Shown here one piece after another: positions 18,201 to 27,665 of a DNA stretch of 64,000 bases. The DNA lies in assembly GCF_004001065.1 (NCBI RefSeq), contig NZ_BIML01000013.1, positions 1 through 64,000 of the forward strand, given 5' to 3'. Position 1 is the stretch's first letter; each line of letters begins with the position of its first letter. Source of the DNA: Paenibacillus xylaniclasticus (lineage in GTDB: Bacteria > Bacillota > Bacilli > Paenibacillales > Paenibacillaceae). The notes below the pieces were generated by a model. That model was not told the DNA's origin. It made no database searches and saw nothing but the letters and a program-made list of their open reading frames with translations. The translations under genes and the position numbers were made by a program.

Positions 18201-18270
18201 AAAGCACCTTCAAGATCATGTCCCGATGTCGCAAGATGTGGGGGATAACTTGAAGGTGCTTTATTTTATT
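18201..18270 (+). terminator. Terminator of the monooxygenase-DUF3237 operon
   Basis: A perfect 14-bp stem, AAAGCACCTTCAAG (18201-18214) with CTTGAAGGTGCTTT (18249-18262), followed by a T/A-rich tail. Confidence 0.88.
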
Positions 18271-18519
18271 TTGGGAAGGAATTAATGGACTATGCGTACA
18301 TGCGTAGAAGAAATATAACGAATTTCAAAACTAGTTAACAAGAGTAACTATAAGAGAAAATATGGGTTCTAAAATTAAAATTAATGAGTTTTTTCAGTTA
18401 CTATTGAACTTTTTAGGGGGTTAATTTCTTTCGGGTGTTATATAATGGTTCTACTCGATCTTTACCGAAGTCTGCAGTTGACATCAGTGCTCAGTCACCA
18501 TATCAGGAGGAAAACTGTT

Positions 18520-20580
18520 TTGACAAAAAGCATAAGAACTAAAATTATGTATGCGATCACGTTGTGCTCGGTATTAGCGGTGTTACTAGTCGGTATCATA
18601 AGCATCTATGCAAGCAGGGGGATATTAAAAGAATATTCCTCAGACAGTGCGCAATTGTTAGCGGAAAGCAATGCAAAAACGTTAAACGAGACCATCGGTA
18701 AAATTGAAACATCCGTTAACGGACTCGCTATATCCGTACTTTCCATGCTGGATAACGCAGCGAAGTTTCAAACAAGCCCAGCCTATGTCCACCATTATCA
18801 AGAATCCATTAGGCCGGTCGCCGAGCAGTTCGCCGCGAATACCGATGGGGCCATGTCTTTCTATGTAAGGTTCAATCCGGCATTTACAGAGCCGACGTCC
18901 GGATTGTTCTACGCCGACACTGACGGAGATGGTACGATCGAGCAATTGGTCCCTACCGATTTCAGCAAGTATGATGCTAACGACACAGAGCACGTCGGAT
19001 GGTATTACAGCCCGATTCAGGCGGGAGAGCCTATCTGGATGGACCCTTACCGTAATGAAAATATCGGCGTTGATATGATCAGCTATGTCATTCCACTCTT
19101 TAAAGATGGGGTAACGATCGGCGTTGTCGGAATGGATATCGACTTCAAGCTGTTCACCGACGTTGTTAATGCGATTAAGCCCTATAAGAATAGCTATGGT
19201 TCGTTGTTAAATGCCCACCAGAGCTTCTTGATCGATCCCTCGCGAACCTTGCAGGACAACTTAGCTAATGTAAATACCGACATGTCAGAACATATAAAGG
19301 CAAGCGAATCAGGTGTAGATGAAATCGTATTGGATAGTGAAGAGAAAGTGATCTCGTACGCGACATTGTCTAATGGTCATGTGCTGCTGATTACTTCGAC
19401 TAAGGAAGATATGTACCATGATGTCAACTCGTTAACGCGGTTGATTGCTGTGGTGCTGGTAATCGTTATAATCATTGCTGTAGCAGTAGCGATGCTGTTA
19501 GGGAATAAATTTGCGAAACCGCTGCGCCAACTTATCGCTAGTATGAACAAAGTGAAGGATGGCGATTTAACCATTCAAGCAACCATTAATAGCAAAGATG
19601 AAATTGGTGAGATCGGAATTAACTTTAACCTCATGGTTAAAGAGCTGGGGAACCTTACGAGAAGTATTCGCTATGTATCCGAGAGCATCCATAAATCGAT
19701 CCTTTCATTAACGTCTTCTTCGCATGAGATTGCGGCTGCATCCGATCAAGTAACTGCATCTGTCGATGAAATCGCACGCGGAACGAAGGCTCAATCGACA
19801 TCGGTTGAGAGCAGCTCCGAGTTCGCTCTATCGCTTGCTGGGAAAAGCAAAATTCTGTATGAGAATACGAACAATGTACTCACAACCATGGGCGAGATGA
19901 ATGAGAATAGTAAGGAAAGTCTAATTGTGGTCACAGGATTGAATGAAGTTAACGTTAAGAATAATACTGCAATCGATCATATTGAGCGGACGATTGACGG
20001 TCTGAATGAGCAGCATCAACATATTGGCCAGATCGTAGAGCAGATTAATCAAATCGCCGTGCAGACCAATCTTCTGGCTTTGAATGCATCGATTGAATCG
20101 GCAAGAGCCGGTGAAGCGGGCAAGGGCTTCGCGGTTGTTGCCAATGAAATTCACAGGCTGGCGGAGCATTCGAGAAGCTCGACGAAGGATATCGAGAACA
20201 TTATTGCCGCGGTGCAGGAGAGCTCGAAAGGGACCGTCGAGGCTATGCATATTGTAAAAGAACGGGGAGTCGAGCAGACAGAAGCCATTGTGAAAGTAAG
20301 CGGGGCTTTCCAGCTCATATCCGCGTCTATTGCAGACATTAATCAGCAGTTGGCAGCCAACAGCGAGCATATTACGCAATTAACCGAGGATTCGAAGCGA
20401 TTGGCAGCAGAGATTGAAGAGATCTCGGCTATCTCGGAAGAAAGCGCGGCCTCCTCGGAGCAGGCCTCCTATACGTTACAATCCCAAGCGAAGGATCTGG
20501 AGTCTGTAGTGTCTGCGATCGAGGATCTGAAGCAGCTTGTCGATACTTTAAATGAACTAAACTTGAAATTTAAAATATAA
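18520..20580 (+). CDS. Methyl-accepting chemotaxis protein (Cache-HAMP-MCP)
   Basis: Chemoreceptor of 686 residues. TM1 is at about 9-31, an extracellular Cache sensor at about 32-300 (repeated aromatic and Asp-rich segments such as [18 protein letters not shown]), TM2 at about 307-328 (a run of V/I/A), a HAMP domain (NKVKDGDLT), and a coiled coil with tip [18 protein letters not shown] at about 515-535. TTG 18520 follows AGGAGG by ten bases and starts the charged N-tail [10 protein letters not shown]. An earlier in-frame ATG at 18445 lacks a ribosome site. The [19 protein letters not shown] stretch resembles dCache domains for small carboxylates or amino acids, but the ligand is unknown. Confidence 0.94.
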   Translation: MTKSIRTKIMYAITLCSVLAVLLVGIISIYASRGILKEYSSDSAQLLAESNAKTLNETIGKIETSVNGLAISVLSMLDNAAKFQTSPAYVHHYQESIRPVAEQFAANTDGAMSFYVRFNPAFTEPTSGLFYADTDGDGTIEQLVPTDFSKYDANDTEHVGWYYSPIQAGEPIWMDPYRNENIGVDMISYVIPLFKDGVTIGVVGMDIDFKLFTDVVNAIKPYKNSYGSLLNAHQSFLIDPSRTLQDNLANVNTDMSEHIKASESGVDEIVLDSEEKVISYATLSNGHVLLITSTKEDMYHDVNSLTRLIAVVLVIVIIIAVAVAMLLGNKFAKPLRQLIASMNKVKDGDLTIQATINSKDEIGEIGINFNLMVKELGNLTRSIRYVSESIHKSILSLTSSSHEIAAASDQVTASVDEIARGTKAQSTSVESSSEFALSLAGKSKILYENTNNVLTTMGEMNENSKESLIVVTGLNEVNVKNNTAIDHIERTIDGLNEQHQHIGQIVEQINQIAVQTNLLALNASIESARAGEAGKGFAVVANEIHRLAEHSRSSTKDIENIIAAVQESSKGTVEAMHIVKERGVEQTEAIVKVSGAFQLISASIADINQQLAANSEHITQLTEDSKRLAAEIEEISAISEESAASSEQASYTLQSQAKDLESVVSAIEDLKQLVDTLNELNLKFKI

Positions 20581-20617
20581 GTGGCAGCAGGGGACAACTC
20601 CAAACATCTAGAAGATA

Positions 20618-20675
20618 AAAGGCATTACTACGAGACCTTCCCGCACAGGGTGCTCGCAAGTAATGCCTTTGTCTT
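20618..20675. terminator. Bidirectional terminator between convergent genes
   Basis: AAAGGCATTACT (20618-20629) with AGTAATGCCTTT (20659-20670). It lies between the chemoreceptor gene and the stop of the minus-strand secreted protein and can serve both. Confidence 0.88.
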
Positions 20676-20676
20676 A

Positions 20677-20970
20677 CTAATTAGTTACCAGTACATTGTA
20701 TCGAGTCGTTACGCCGTTTTTATATACGTCAACGACACCTGTTCCAGGCTGCAATGCATGGATATATTGGTTGAAATCTATAACGATTGCATTAGATGGG
20801 GAAATTTTAGTTGCCAAACCACCTGTGTCATAAACTTGGCCGGGACGTAAAGTTATCGTTATTGAGGCGGCTTCGGCGACAGGTGTAGAAATCGAACTCG
20901 TGACGGTCGCGCCTCCAACCAGTAAAGCTGCTGCAGCCATTATTCCGACAGCTAAAGTTTTAATCTTCAT
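20677..20970 (-). CDS. Small secreted protein of unknown function
   Basis: 97 residues from ATG 20970, which has AAGGAGATGAT upstream. The N-terminus has a Sec signal peptide (KIK charges, hydrophobic AAAALLVGG, cleavage near VAEAAS). The mature part is about 60 residues and mostly beta, with PGQVYDTGG and VVDVYKNGVTTRYNVLVTN, which resembles a minimal Ig-like strand repeat. I do not recognise the family. It is monocistronic and convergent with the chemoreceptor. Confidence 0.72.
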   Translation of the reverse strand: MKIKTLAVGIMAAAALLVGGATVTSSISTPVAEAASITITLRPGQVYDTGGLATKISPSNAIVIDFNQYIHALQPGTGVVDVYKNGVTTRYNVLVTN

Positions 20971-21309
20971 CAATACATCATCTCCTTCCAATTTTGGTTC
21001 AAGAAAAATATAACATTAAACGGATATAAAAACATGGTAAGAAAGAATCAACTAGTAATTGGTAATAGAATACTATGTGATGGATCGTTTTGCACAGAGG
21101 CCCGTATGTGGTGGTTTAACTCGTCCACAAATTACATCTTCTCAGGCTGCCATAACAAAAGCTCTTCCGGCAATCGGGTTGGGTAAGAGTGGTGGTTGGT
21201 TTAGGGATGCTGCCTGTATCTGAAACAGATTCTGGGTTATAGTAAAATTATTAATAGTATCTTAGAATGATATATTAAGGAATAATATTCTATAGGGAGA
21301 TGAAGCTGA
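20971..21309. other. Divergent intergenic region
   Basis: It carries the promoters of two divergent secreted-protein genes. The AT-rich ends fit this. The middle (about 21100-21230) is less AT-rich and has a short open frame without start or ribosome site, perhaps a coding remnant. I could not assign it. Confidence 0.35.
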
Positions 21310-22863
21310 GTGTTGTCCAATCGTAGAAAGGGAAATGTCCTTAGAAAGCTTGCAACTGGATTGCTATTAACCACCCTAATCGTTCCAGCTCTCCAGCATA
21401 CGGCTTCAGCGAGCCCTAATACTCATATTACGGTAAACGGGAAAGAGCTTGTATCCGATCTGTCTCCCATTAGTAAGAACGGAAGCATTTTTGTGCCAAT
21501 GCGATTAATTTTTGAGTCGCTTCAAGCAGAGGTTACATATAAGTCCAGCGAGAAGAAGGTCATTGGGGTCAAAGGCGGCACCACAATCGAGCTTCAGATC
21601 GGCAAAACAACGGCTTATAAGAATAATCAACCGATTACGTTATCTGCTCCGCCCTTTATGATGAATAACAGTGTCTATGTACCGATTCGTTTCATTGGCG
21701 AGTCGTTAGGGGCAGAGGTCTCTTGGAACAGCAGTACCCGGACTGTAGTCATCGATGATCCGAAGCTTGTTGATGAACAACTAGAGCTTCCTATTAAAAA
21801 CGACAGCGGAAAGCCGATCGTTCTTGAGCATCGCGGGGACATGAAGCTTAGATGGTCGTATCAGGCAGAAAGCCCTTATACGATGTATGAAGGGTTTGCT
21901 ATGTCGAATGATCAATTAATATTTGCGAGCTTTAATCAGGCTATCATTATGGACTATGCTGGAAATGTAATTAAAGAAATGCCGCTTGAGCAAAATAGGG
22001 CCGCGCTCGATCCTGACATTAATGCTGTTGCGACAGGTAAGGGCGGGTATAAGATTACAAGTGACAATACCACGACGGCTTGGAACAACATACCGCTCTA
22101 TACTCAGGCTAATGTAACGTCATACGTAAAGGTAAATGGAGAACCTTCAATGGATTTTCTTCATCCTGCAGCGACTATAGATCGATTAGGGAACTTAATC
22201 ATTATTACGACCGATGGTCTTACTGCATTCGACCCGCAAGGGAACAAGCTTTGGGTACATTCGGAATGGACCAAAGGCAGCGAGAAGGAATCGGCTTTTA
22301 ATGAACTGCTAGAGATTCATACTGATGGCGCTAATCATCTCTATCTGTCGTATGTGGATCATCTGGTTGTTCTTGATTCGAAAGGTGAATTAATCGCGCT
22401 GCTGCGAGGGCGATATGATAACATTAGTGTGATGGATGATGGAACAATTCTATATCGAGGAGAGCCGTATCGGCTCGTTGAAGGCAAGCTGCAACAGATC
22501 TCTGAATCATTGACGCAATCCGGGCATATGTTCCGGGTAACGAATAAAGATAAAACATTACAGAAAATAAACCCTAACACCGGGGAAGTGCTGTGGACTT
22601 ATCAACTGCCGACCAAAGAAGCGAGTCGCGGATACAGCTTCTTTGCAAGCACTTTAGTTCATGATGTATACGGCAATGTCTACATTTCTACTCAGGGTGG
22701 TACTGTACATGCACTCGATGCTGAAGGGAATTTGAGATTTAAGCTGGTCATTAATCAACGGACTATTGCTTCTGCTCAAGTGCTTCCACTCTCGGCTACT
22801 GAGCTTGTTGTGGTGAATGATAATGCTATTGCTTTCTTGGAAACGAGTGAGGTCAATTCATAG
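21310..22863 (+). CDS. Secreted protein: copper-amine-oxidase stalk domain plus PQQ-like propeller
   Basis: 517 residues. A signal peptide (residues 1-34, cleavage after ASA) precedes a copper-amine-oxidase N-terminal (stalk) domain at about 38-150, recognised by ITVNGK, FVPMRLIFESL, VYVPIRFIGESLGAEVSW and TVVID. The rest is a beta-propeller of about six PQQ-like blades (for example LWTYQLPT, GNVYISTQGGTVHALDAEGNLRF). The stalk domain is non-catalytic and typical of Paenibacillus envelope proteins. The propeller could bind carbohydrate or protein. It starts GTG 21310 after GGGAGATGAA. Monocistronic. Confidence 0.83.
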   Translation: MLSNRRKGNVLRKLATGLLLTTLIVPALQHTASASPNTHITVNGKELVSDLSPISKNGSIFVPMRLIFESLQAEVTYKSSEKKVIGVKGGTTIELQIGKTTAYKNNQPITLSAPPFMMNNSVYVPIRFIGESLGAEVSWNSSTRTVVIDDPKLVDEQLELPIKNDSGKPIVLEHRGDMKLRWSYQAESPYTMYEGFAMSNDQLIFASFNQAIIMDYAGNVIKEMPLEQNRAALDPDINAVATGKGGYKITSDNTTTAWNNIPLYTQANVTSYVKVNGEPSMDFLHPAATIDRLGNLIIITTDGLTAFDPQGNKLWVHSEWTKGSEKESAFNELLEIHTDGANHLYLSYVDHLVVLDSKGELIALLRGRYDNISVMDDGTILYRGEPYRLVEGKLQQISESLTQSGHMFRVTNKDKTLQKINPNTGEVLWTYQLPTKEASRGYSFFASTLVHDVYGNVYISTQGGTVHALDAEGNLRFKLVINQRTIASAQVLPLSATELVVVNDNAIAFLETSEVNS

Positions 22864-22895
22864 TAAAGGGGCTGCCCAATAAGTCCCTGCAAATT

Positions 22896-22948
22896 AAAAG
22901 GTTGTGTAGAAAACAGTGAGGTGAGCCGTTTTTTGCACAACCTTTTTC
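22896..22948 (+). terminator. Intrinsic terminator
   Basis: AAAAGGTTGTG (from 22896) pairs with CACAACCTTTTT (to 22947), ending the propeller gene transcript. Confidence 0.85.
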
Positions 22949-23011
22949 GTTTTCTTTATATTCCATTTAATTACAAAACTGTATTACAGGAAAAAATATT
23001 TTTTTGCATTG

Positions 23012-23039
23012 TCAACAAATAGTATTTTCTAACCGATAA
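23012..23039 (+). promoter_or_regulatory. Possible sigma-D (motility) promoter
   Basis: TCAA at 23012 and ACCGATAA at 23032-23039 resemble the sigma-D pair TAAA-N15-GCCGATAT with a 16-base spacer, upstream of a chemoreceptor gene. Confidence 0.3.
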
Positions 23040-23115
23040 AAATTATATATTGTTAGAATATGTCAATTCGTTTAGTGTGTGGAATTATTACATACTTAGG
23101 GGGAGCAGGATTAGG

Positions 23116-24561
23116 ATGTCTACGGACTTGCTTGAAATGCATAAGAAGAACAAATTAATGGTTTCGTTGATGCTAGGAGTACTGATTCTAGGAATTGTAA
23201 TAGCCGAGGGTGAGATTCGGAAAATATTGGCGCTAGCCGGTATTCCTTTCTGTATATTATGTGCAGGGCTAATATGGAGGCGAGTTGCCATTCCATATAT
23301 TCGGTATATGATTACGTTAGGGATTAGCGGTATTTGTTATTTCTTTGCACGAGAGGCCGTTACAATAGAGGGGTTGTATATTGTTTATATCGCATTGGGG
23401 CTTGTTTCAATCTACCATGATTGGCGGCCGCTCACCTTGAGTGCGATATTGGCGAATGCGATGACTATTTACTTTTTTAATACCAAGGATACTTACGCTA
23501 GTTTCTCGATCACCCATCTGATAGCATTTCAGGACTTAACGTTAGCGGCGTTAATTACATCAAGTGTGCTCGGAGCGAAAGCGACGAAGAAAGCGGAGAT
23601 GAACGCAGCAGAGTCGGCTGAAGCAAGGCTGCGCACAGAAGAGGTATTGAACGAGGTGAAGAGCTCCATTCAAGTATTGGGCGATTCGATTCACAGCTTG
23701 CAGCAAAATGCAGGACAAACCGGAGATATTTCATCCCAGGTTGTGATGGCGTTCCAACAGATCGCATCGGGCATTGAGACGCAGGCGAGCAGTGTAACGG
23801 GCATTTCGAATGCCATTCAGCAAGTGAGCGAGAGCATCAGCACGACGGCTCAGGCATCCGTCTCCATGAGTGACAAGTCAAAGGCAACCGTCGAGCTGAC
23901 GGTACTTGGCCGATCGAGAATGGAAGAGCTGTCACACAATATGCAAGAGATTGATCAGCTGGTTGGCAGCACATCGGTCGTCATGAGCGAGGTCAACGAG
24001 GAGAATGCGAAGATCAGCAGCATTGTGTCGACGATTCAAGAGATTGCGAATCAGACGAATCTGCTGTCGCTGAACGCCTCGATTGAAGCAGCCAGGGCGG
24101 GAGAATCTGGTAGGGGCTTCACGGTTGTCGCATCAGAGATTCGTAAGCTGGCGCAGCATGCTCAAGATGCTTCACTTGATATCGCAGGTATTCTCGCCTC
24201 AATCCAGACGAAGATTGGTCAAGCGGCAGGGCTCGTTGAGGAAGGGCAGTCGATTGTTCGTGCGGGCAGAGAGTCGACCGTAAGCGTATCGCAACTATTC
24301 GAAGGCATTGAATTGAATGCGGCAGAAGTACAGGATCAAGCACAATATATCCGTGTGCTTAATGAGGGTCTGGATACGTCGTCGCAAACCGTCGTACAGG
24401 AGGCGGCATCGGTAGCCTCCTTCACGGAGCAATCGGCTGCTTCGGTTGAAGAGGTGCTGGCAAGCTCGCTCTCGCAGCAGCGTTATGTTGAAGATATCGT
24501 ATCGTCGATTTCTCAGCTGCAGGGGCTCATGACGAAGCTGGATCAGACCGTAAGACGCTAG
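23116..24561 (+). CDS. Membrane-embedded methyl-accepting chemotaxis protein without Cache or HAMP domain
   Basis: 481 residues. The first about 165 residues hold about six membrane helices with very short loops ([37 protein letters not shown] and so on). A direct join to the signalling coiled coil follows, with tip [18 protein letters not shown] at about 312-330. No extracellular sensor and no HAMP are seen, so it likely senses membrane state, energy or a membrane-soluble signal. ATG 23116 is preceded by GGGGGAGCAGG. It is monocistronic and followed by a terminator. Confidence 0.9.
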   Translation: MSTDLLEMHKKNKLMVSLMLGVLILGIVIAEGEIRKILALAGIPFCILCAGLIWRRVAIPYIRYMITLGISGICYFFAREAVTIEGLYIVYIALGLVSIYHDWRPLTLSAILANAMTIYFFNTKDTYASFSITHLIAFQDLTLAALITSSVLGAKATKKAEMNAAESAEARLRTEEVLNEVKSSIQVLGDSIHSLQQNAGQTGDISSQVVMAFQQIASGIETQASSVTGISNAIQQVSESISTTAQASVSMSDKSKATVELTVLGRSRMEELSHNMQEIDQLVGSTSVVMSEVNEENAKISSIVSTIQEIANQTNLLSLNASIEAARAGESGRGFTVVASEIRKLAQHAQDASLDIAGILASIQTKIGQAAGLVEEGQSIVRAGRESTVSVSQLFEGIELNAAEVQDQAQYIRVLNEGLDTSSQTVVQEAASVASFTEQSAASVEEVLASSLSQQRYVEDIVSSISQLQGLMTKLDQTVRR

Positions 24562-24576
24562 ACAGCAGAATGAAAC

Positions 24577-24612
24577 GAGGACCACATCCCCATACGGATG
24601 TGGTTCTTTGCT
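24577..24612 (+). terminator. Intrinsic terminator
   Basis: ACCACATCC pairs with GGATGTGGT around CCATAC, then TTCTTTGC, behind the chemoreceptor gene. Confidence 0.75.
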
Positions 24613-24666
24613 TCTCGGGCATACATCAATTCAGAAAAACTGAACATTTGCTTCAGGAAATTCTGC

Positions 24667-24788
24667 TTTACACATACTAAAAGTTGGTATACATTTAAAT
24701 CATAGTTAATTACTTGGAATACTAGACAATAGGATCGACCGGAAAACCGGAGACCTGACCACAGTAAGAGGGTTAGGTCTCTTTCTGT
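24667..24788 (+). promoter_or_regulatory. Promoter and attenuator-like leader of the organosulfur cluster
   Basis: TTTACA (24667) with a TATACAT-like -10 near 24688 is a plausible promoter, although its spacer is short. The leader contains a CCGG-AAAA-CCGG hairpin near 24740 and a terminator-like stem AGACCTGACC / GGTTAGGTCT (24751-24780) followed by CTTTCTGTTT, all about 30 bases before the first gene. The SAM-I (S-box) consensus is absent. It could be an attenuator responsive to sulfur supply, or simply a terminator of an upstream transcript. Confidence 0.4.
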
Positions 24789-24814
24789 TTATTTAAGGAT
24801 TGCGGAAGGAGCGG

Positions 24815-25699
24815 ATGCGATTGAATAAGACGCTACAAGCGCTGCAGCCGAAGGAAGCGTCGGTGAAGCAGCAGGAGAGGTCGGATCGTAAAGTTAAAAT
24901 CGAGGTCGACTCGGTGTCGTTCGCTTATAGTGGGCAGACCATACTGGACCAAATATCTTTGCAGGTTCGAGAGGGAGAATTTACGGTGCTAATGGGCCCG
25001 AGCGGATGCGGTAAAAGCACGCTGCTGCGGCTCATCTCAGGCCTTGCTTCCCCGCAGCAGGGGACGATCGAAATTAAGGACAGTAAGCAGCAGAACGGAC
25101 AAGAAGCGATTCACGGTATGGTGTTTCAGGATTATTCATTGTTCCCATGGCTATCGGCTGGCGAGAATGTAGTACTTGCACTAAGGCAGATTATGAAGGG
25201 CAGCAAGAAGGAGCTTCGGCATCTGGCGGAGCAGTACCTTCGGCTGGTCAATCTGGAGCATGCCTATAACAAGTATCCGGGGCAGCTGTCGGGCGGTATG
25301 AAGCAGCGCGTGGCCATTGCCCGGGCATTGGCGCTATCGGCGGATTTGCTGCTGTTCGATGAGCCATTCGGTGCTCTTGATCCGGTTACGCGTCTGCAGC
25401 TTCAGGATCTTATTGTTCAGCTTTGGCAGGATCAACGGAAAACGGCTTTGTTCGTCACGCACGATGTCGAGGAAGCGCTCTTCCTTGCGGATCGAATCAT
25501 ATTGTTCACCCCAGGGCCGGGCAGCGTCATCTCGCAGGTGGTGGAGGTACCATTCCCGCGGCCGCGTAACCGCAAGAAGCTGACGGAATCGCAAGCTTTC
25601 AGTCAACTGCGCGAGCAGCTGTTGAACCATATGAATCGCGCCCTGCTGGATCGCTTGGAAAGCCCGCATGTGATGGGCTTGTCTGGCAGCGGCATCTAA
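24815..25699 (+). CDS. ABC importer ATPase (sulfonate/taurine type)
   Basis: 294 residues from ATG 24815 (GGAAGGAG just before). It has Walker A GPSGCGKST, Q-loop FQDYSLFPW, signature LSGGMKQRVAIARAL, Walker B LLLFDEPFGALD and switch THDVEEA. The N-terminal 30 residues and the C-terminal tail are longer than usual for SsuB/TauB. It is the first gene of the organosulfur cluster, and its binding protein and permease follow directly. ATP hydrolysis by this subunit should drive uptake of an organosulfur compound. Confidence 0.92.
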   Translation: MRLNKTLQALQPKEASVKQQERSDRKVKIEVDSVSFAYSGQTILDQISLQVREGEFTVLMGPSGCGKSTLLRLISGLASPQQGTIEIKDSKQQNGQEAIHGMVFQDYSLFPWLSAGENVVLALRQIMKGSKKELRHLAEQYLRLVNLEHAYNKYPGQLSGGMKQRVAIARALALSADLLLFDEPFGALDPVTRLQLQDLIVQLWQDQRKTALFVTHDVEEALFLADRIILFTPGPGSVISQVVEVPFPRPRNRKKLTESQAFSQLREQLLNHMNRALLDRLESPHVMGLSGSGI

Positions 25700-25728
25700 C
25701 ATCTATATTCATTAGGAGTGAATCGAAC

Positions 25729-26835
25729 ATGAAGTTTCTAACGAAAGCGGCGGCAGCTGCCCTATTATCGCTTGCAGTCCTCATTGCAGGCTGCAGCAGC
25801 GAGAAGAAGGAAACAACCAGCGCCACGACAGTCGATGAGACAAGTGGCCAGGCAAGCGCCAATCAAGAGCAGAGCTACAAGCTGAAGGTTGGCTATGGAC
25901 AAGGCTTTGGCTCGCAGCTGGGCTTCCTGGCGGAGTATAAAGGATATTTCAAAGAGCAGAACCTTGAGGTGGAATTTGTGCCGTTCGCCGTAACGGCTGA
26001 CGGACTGAATGCACTCCAGACCGACAAGATCGATATCGGCGTATCCTTCGGTACAGCGGGGCCGCTTACATTTATCTCGAAAGGCTCGGAGTTCTCGATT
26101 ATTGGCGGCCATCTATCCGGCGGTACGGCCATATTCGCAAGAGAAGAGGACAAGGAACAGTACAAAACGATTGAAGGCTACAGAGGCAAACGAATCGGTA
26201 CGGTTCGTCTCTATACCGGCGACATCGTTCTTCGGACGGCGCTGAGCGCTGCGGGCATTGACTGGAAGAAGGATGTAGAGCTTACGGAGTTCAAGAGCCC
26301 GTCAGTTCTGCTGGAAGCGATCAAGTCGGGCAAAGTCGACGTAGGCGTCGGCGGCATTAATAGAGCGGCAGCGGCGGAGGCGGGCGTTATTCCGGTTACT
26401 TGGACGAATGATCTCCTTCCTGATGGCGTCTGCTGCCGGATTGTAGCGAACACCGATGAGGTGAACGACAAGTCCGAAGCTTACAAACGATTCCTCAAAG
26501 CGATCATTAAGGCTGAGAAAATTCGTTTCAGCGATCCGGAAGAAACGGTCACCGCGAGCAGACCTTATTTGAACAATCTCGACGATGCCACAATCCGCGA
26601 TATGGTGATCGAGGAGCATCAATGGAATTACTCCGATCCGAACAAGAAGGCGATTGAGGAAATGTGGGACTCGATGGTGAGCATCGGTTATATAACGGAT
26701 GGCAAAGACACAGATATTGACCAGCATATTAACACAACGCTCTACAAGCAAGCTGTAGAGGAGCTAATTGAGGAAAATCCGGATGATGAGTTCTTTAAGC
26801 AAGTACAGGAGCGATTCATTAAGCAAAATACGTAG
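25729..26835 (+). CDS. ABC importer substrate-binding lipoprotein (organosulfur)
   Basis: 368 residues. Signal peptide with lipobox LIAGC, lipidated Cys22, a Thr/Ser/Glu-rich linker, then an SsuA/TauA/NMT1-type binding fold (GYGQGFGSQLGFLAEYKGYFKEQNLEVEFV; DIGVSFGTAGPL; KSGKVDVGVGG). ATG 25729 follows TTAGGAGTG. Between ATPase and permease genes it completes the importer. Adjacent ssuD and other flavin monooxygenases suggest a sulfonate, sulfone or thioether ligand, which is an inference from context. Confidence 0.88.
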   Translation: MKFLTKAAAAALLSLAVLIAGCSSEKKETTSATTVDETSGQASANQEQSYKLKVGYGQGFGSQLGFLAEYKGYFKEQNLEVEFVPFAVTADGLNALQTDKIDIGVSFGTAGPLTFISKGSEFSIIGGHLSGGTAIFAREEDKEQYKTIEGYRGKRIGTVRLYTGDIVLRTALSAAGIDWKKDVELTEFKSPSVLLEAIKSGKVDVGVGGINRAAAAEAGVIPVTWTNDLLPDGVCCRIVANTDEVNDKSEAYKRFLKAIIKAEKIRFSDPEETVTASRPYLNNLDDATIRDMVIEEHQWNYSDPNKKAIEEMWDSMVSIGYITDGKDTDIDQHINTTLYKQAVEELIEENPDDEFFKQVQERFIKQNT

Positions 26836-26863
26836 TCTAGGCAAGAAGTAAGGAGAGGATGGC

Positions 26864-27646
26864 ATGATCAATCGGATCGTTAAATTTATTAAAACGTATT
26901 ACGGTACGGCTCTCATACTGATCGTCTTTCTTCTTGCCTGGCAGTTCTTCAACGACCTGGGGGAGAGAATCAATCCGATTCTCTTTCCAAAGCCGTTAGC
27001 TGTCGTGAAGGCGATGTGGGAAGGTAAATCATTGCTCGTGGAAGGGTTCTTCAGCTCGATGACGCTGCTGCTGTCAGGCTACTTGGCTGCTGTGGCGCTC
27101 GGCATTGTAGGAGGATTGTTTATTGGACTCAATCGACGTATTCGTCATATCCTCATGCCGATCTTTCATTCGCTCAGCCCAATCCCGCCGACGCTGTATA
27201 CGCCGTATGCGATTGCGCTGCTGCCGACGTTCACGTCCGCTTCCATGGCACTAATCTTTATCGGTGCTTTCTGGCCGGTGTTCCTTAGTACCGTACAAGG
27301 CGTGCTGCTGGTCGATAAGCATTACTTGGATAATGCCCATGTGCTTAGGCTGAAGGGGTTCCGTTACTTGACGAAGGTCATCATTCCGGCAAGCTTGCCT
27401 TTCATCTTCAGCGGTGCGAATACGGCGCTAGGCTTTGCTTTCATTATTCTAACCGTGGCGGAGATGTTCGGCGCCAAATCGGGGATGGGCTATTACGTGC
27501 AATATTACAGCGATTTCTCGGATTATAAGAACGTGATCGGCGGGATGATTTTTAATAGTATCGTCATCCTCGGTATCGTGCTTATTTTCGAGGCGATTCG
27601 CCGTCGTCTATTATTTTGGACCCGGTTGAAGGAAGATCAAGCGTAA
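26864..27646 (+). CDS. ABC importer permease (SsuC/TauC family)
   Basis: 260 residues, about six membrane helices, with the EAA-like cytoplasmic loop (DNAHVLRLKGFRYLTKVIIPASLP) at about 158-182. It starts ATG 26864 after AAGGAGAGGA and lies 28 bases behind the binding-protein gene. It forms the channel of the organosulfur importer. Confidence 0.9.
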   Translation: MINRIVKFIKTYYGTALILIVFLLAWQFFNDLGERINPILFPKPLAVVKAMWEGKSLLVEGFFSSMTLLLSGYLAAVALGIVGGLFIGLNRRIRHILMPIFHSLSPIPPTLYTPYAIALLPTFTSASMALIFIGAFWPVFLSTVQGVLLVDKHYLDNAHVLRLKGFRYLTKVIIPASLPFIFSGANTALGFAFIILTVAEMFGAKSGMGYYVQYYSDFSDYKNVIGGMIFNSIVILGIVLIFEAIRRRLLFWTRLKEDQA

Positions 27647-27665
27647 GGTTGAGGGGGATACAAGG

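Noticed and set aside
20581-20850. 89-codon plus-strand frame after the chemoreceptor
   Set aside because: It runs through a bidirectional terminator and opposite the small secreted protein gene.
24721-24788. SAM-I (S-box) riboswitch
   Set aside because: The conserved core of that class is absent; only generic hairpins are visible.
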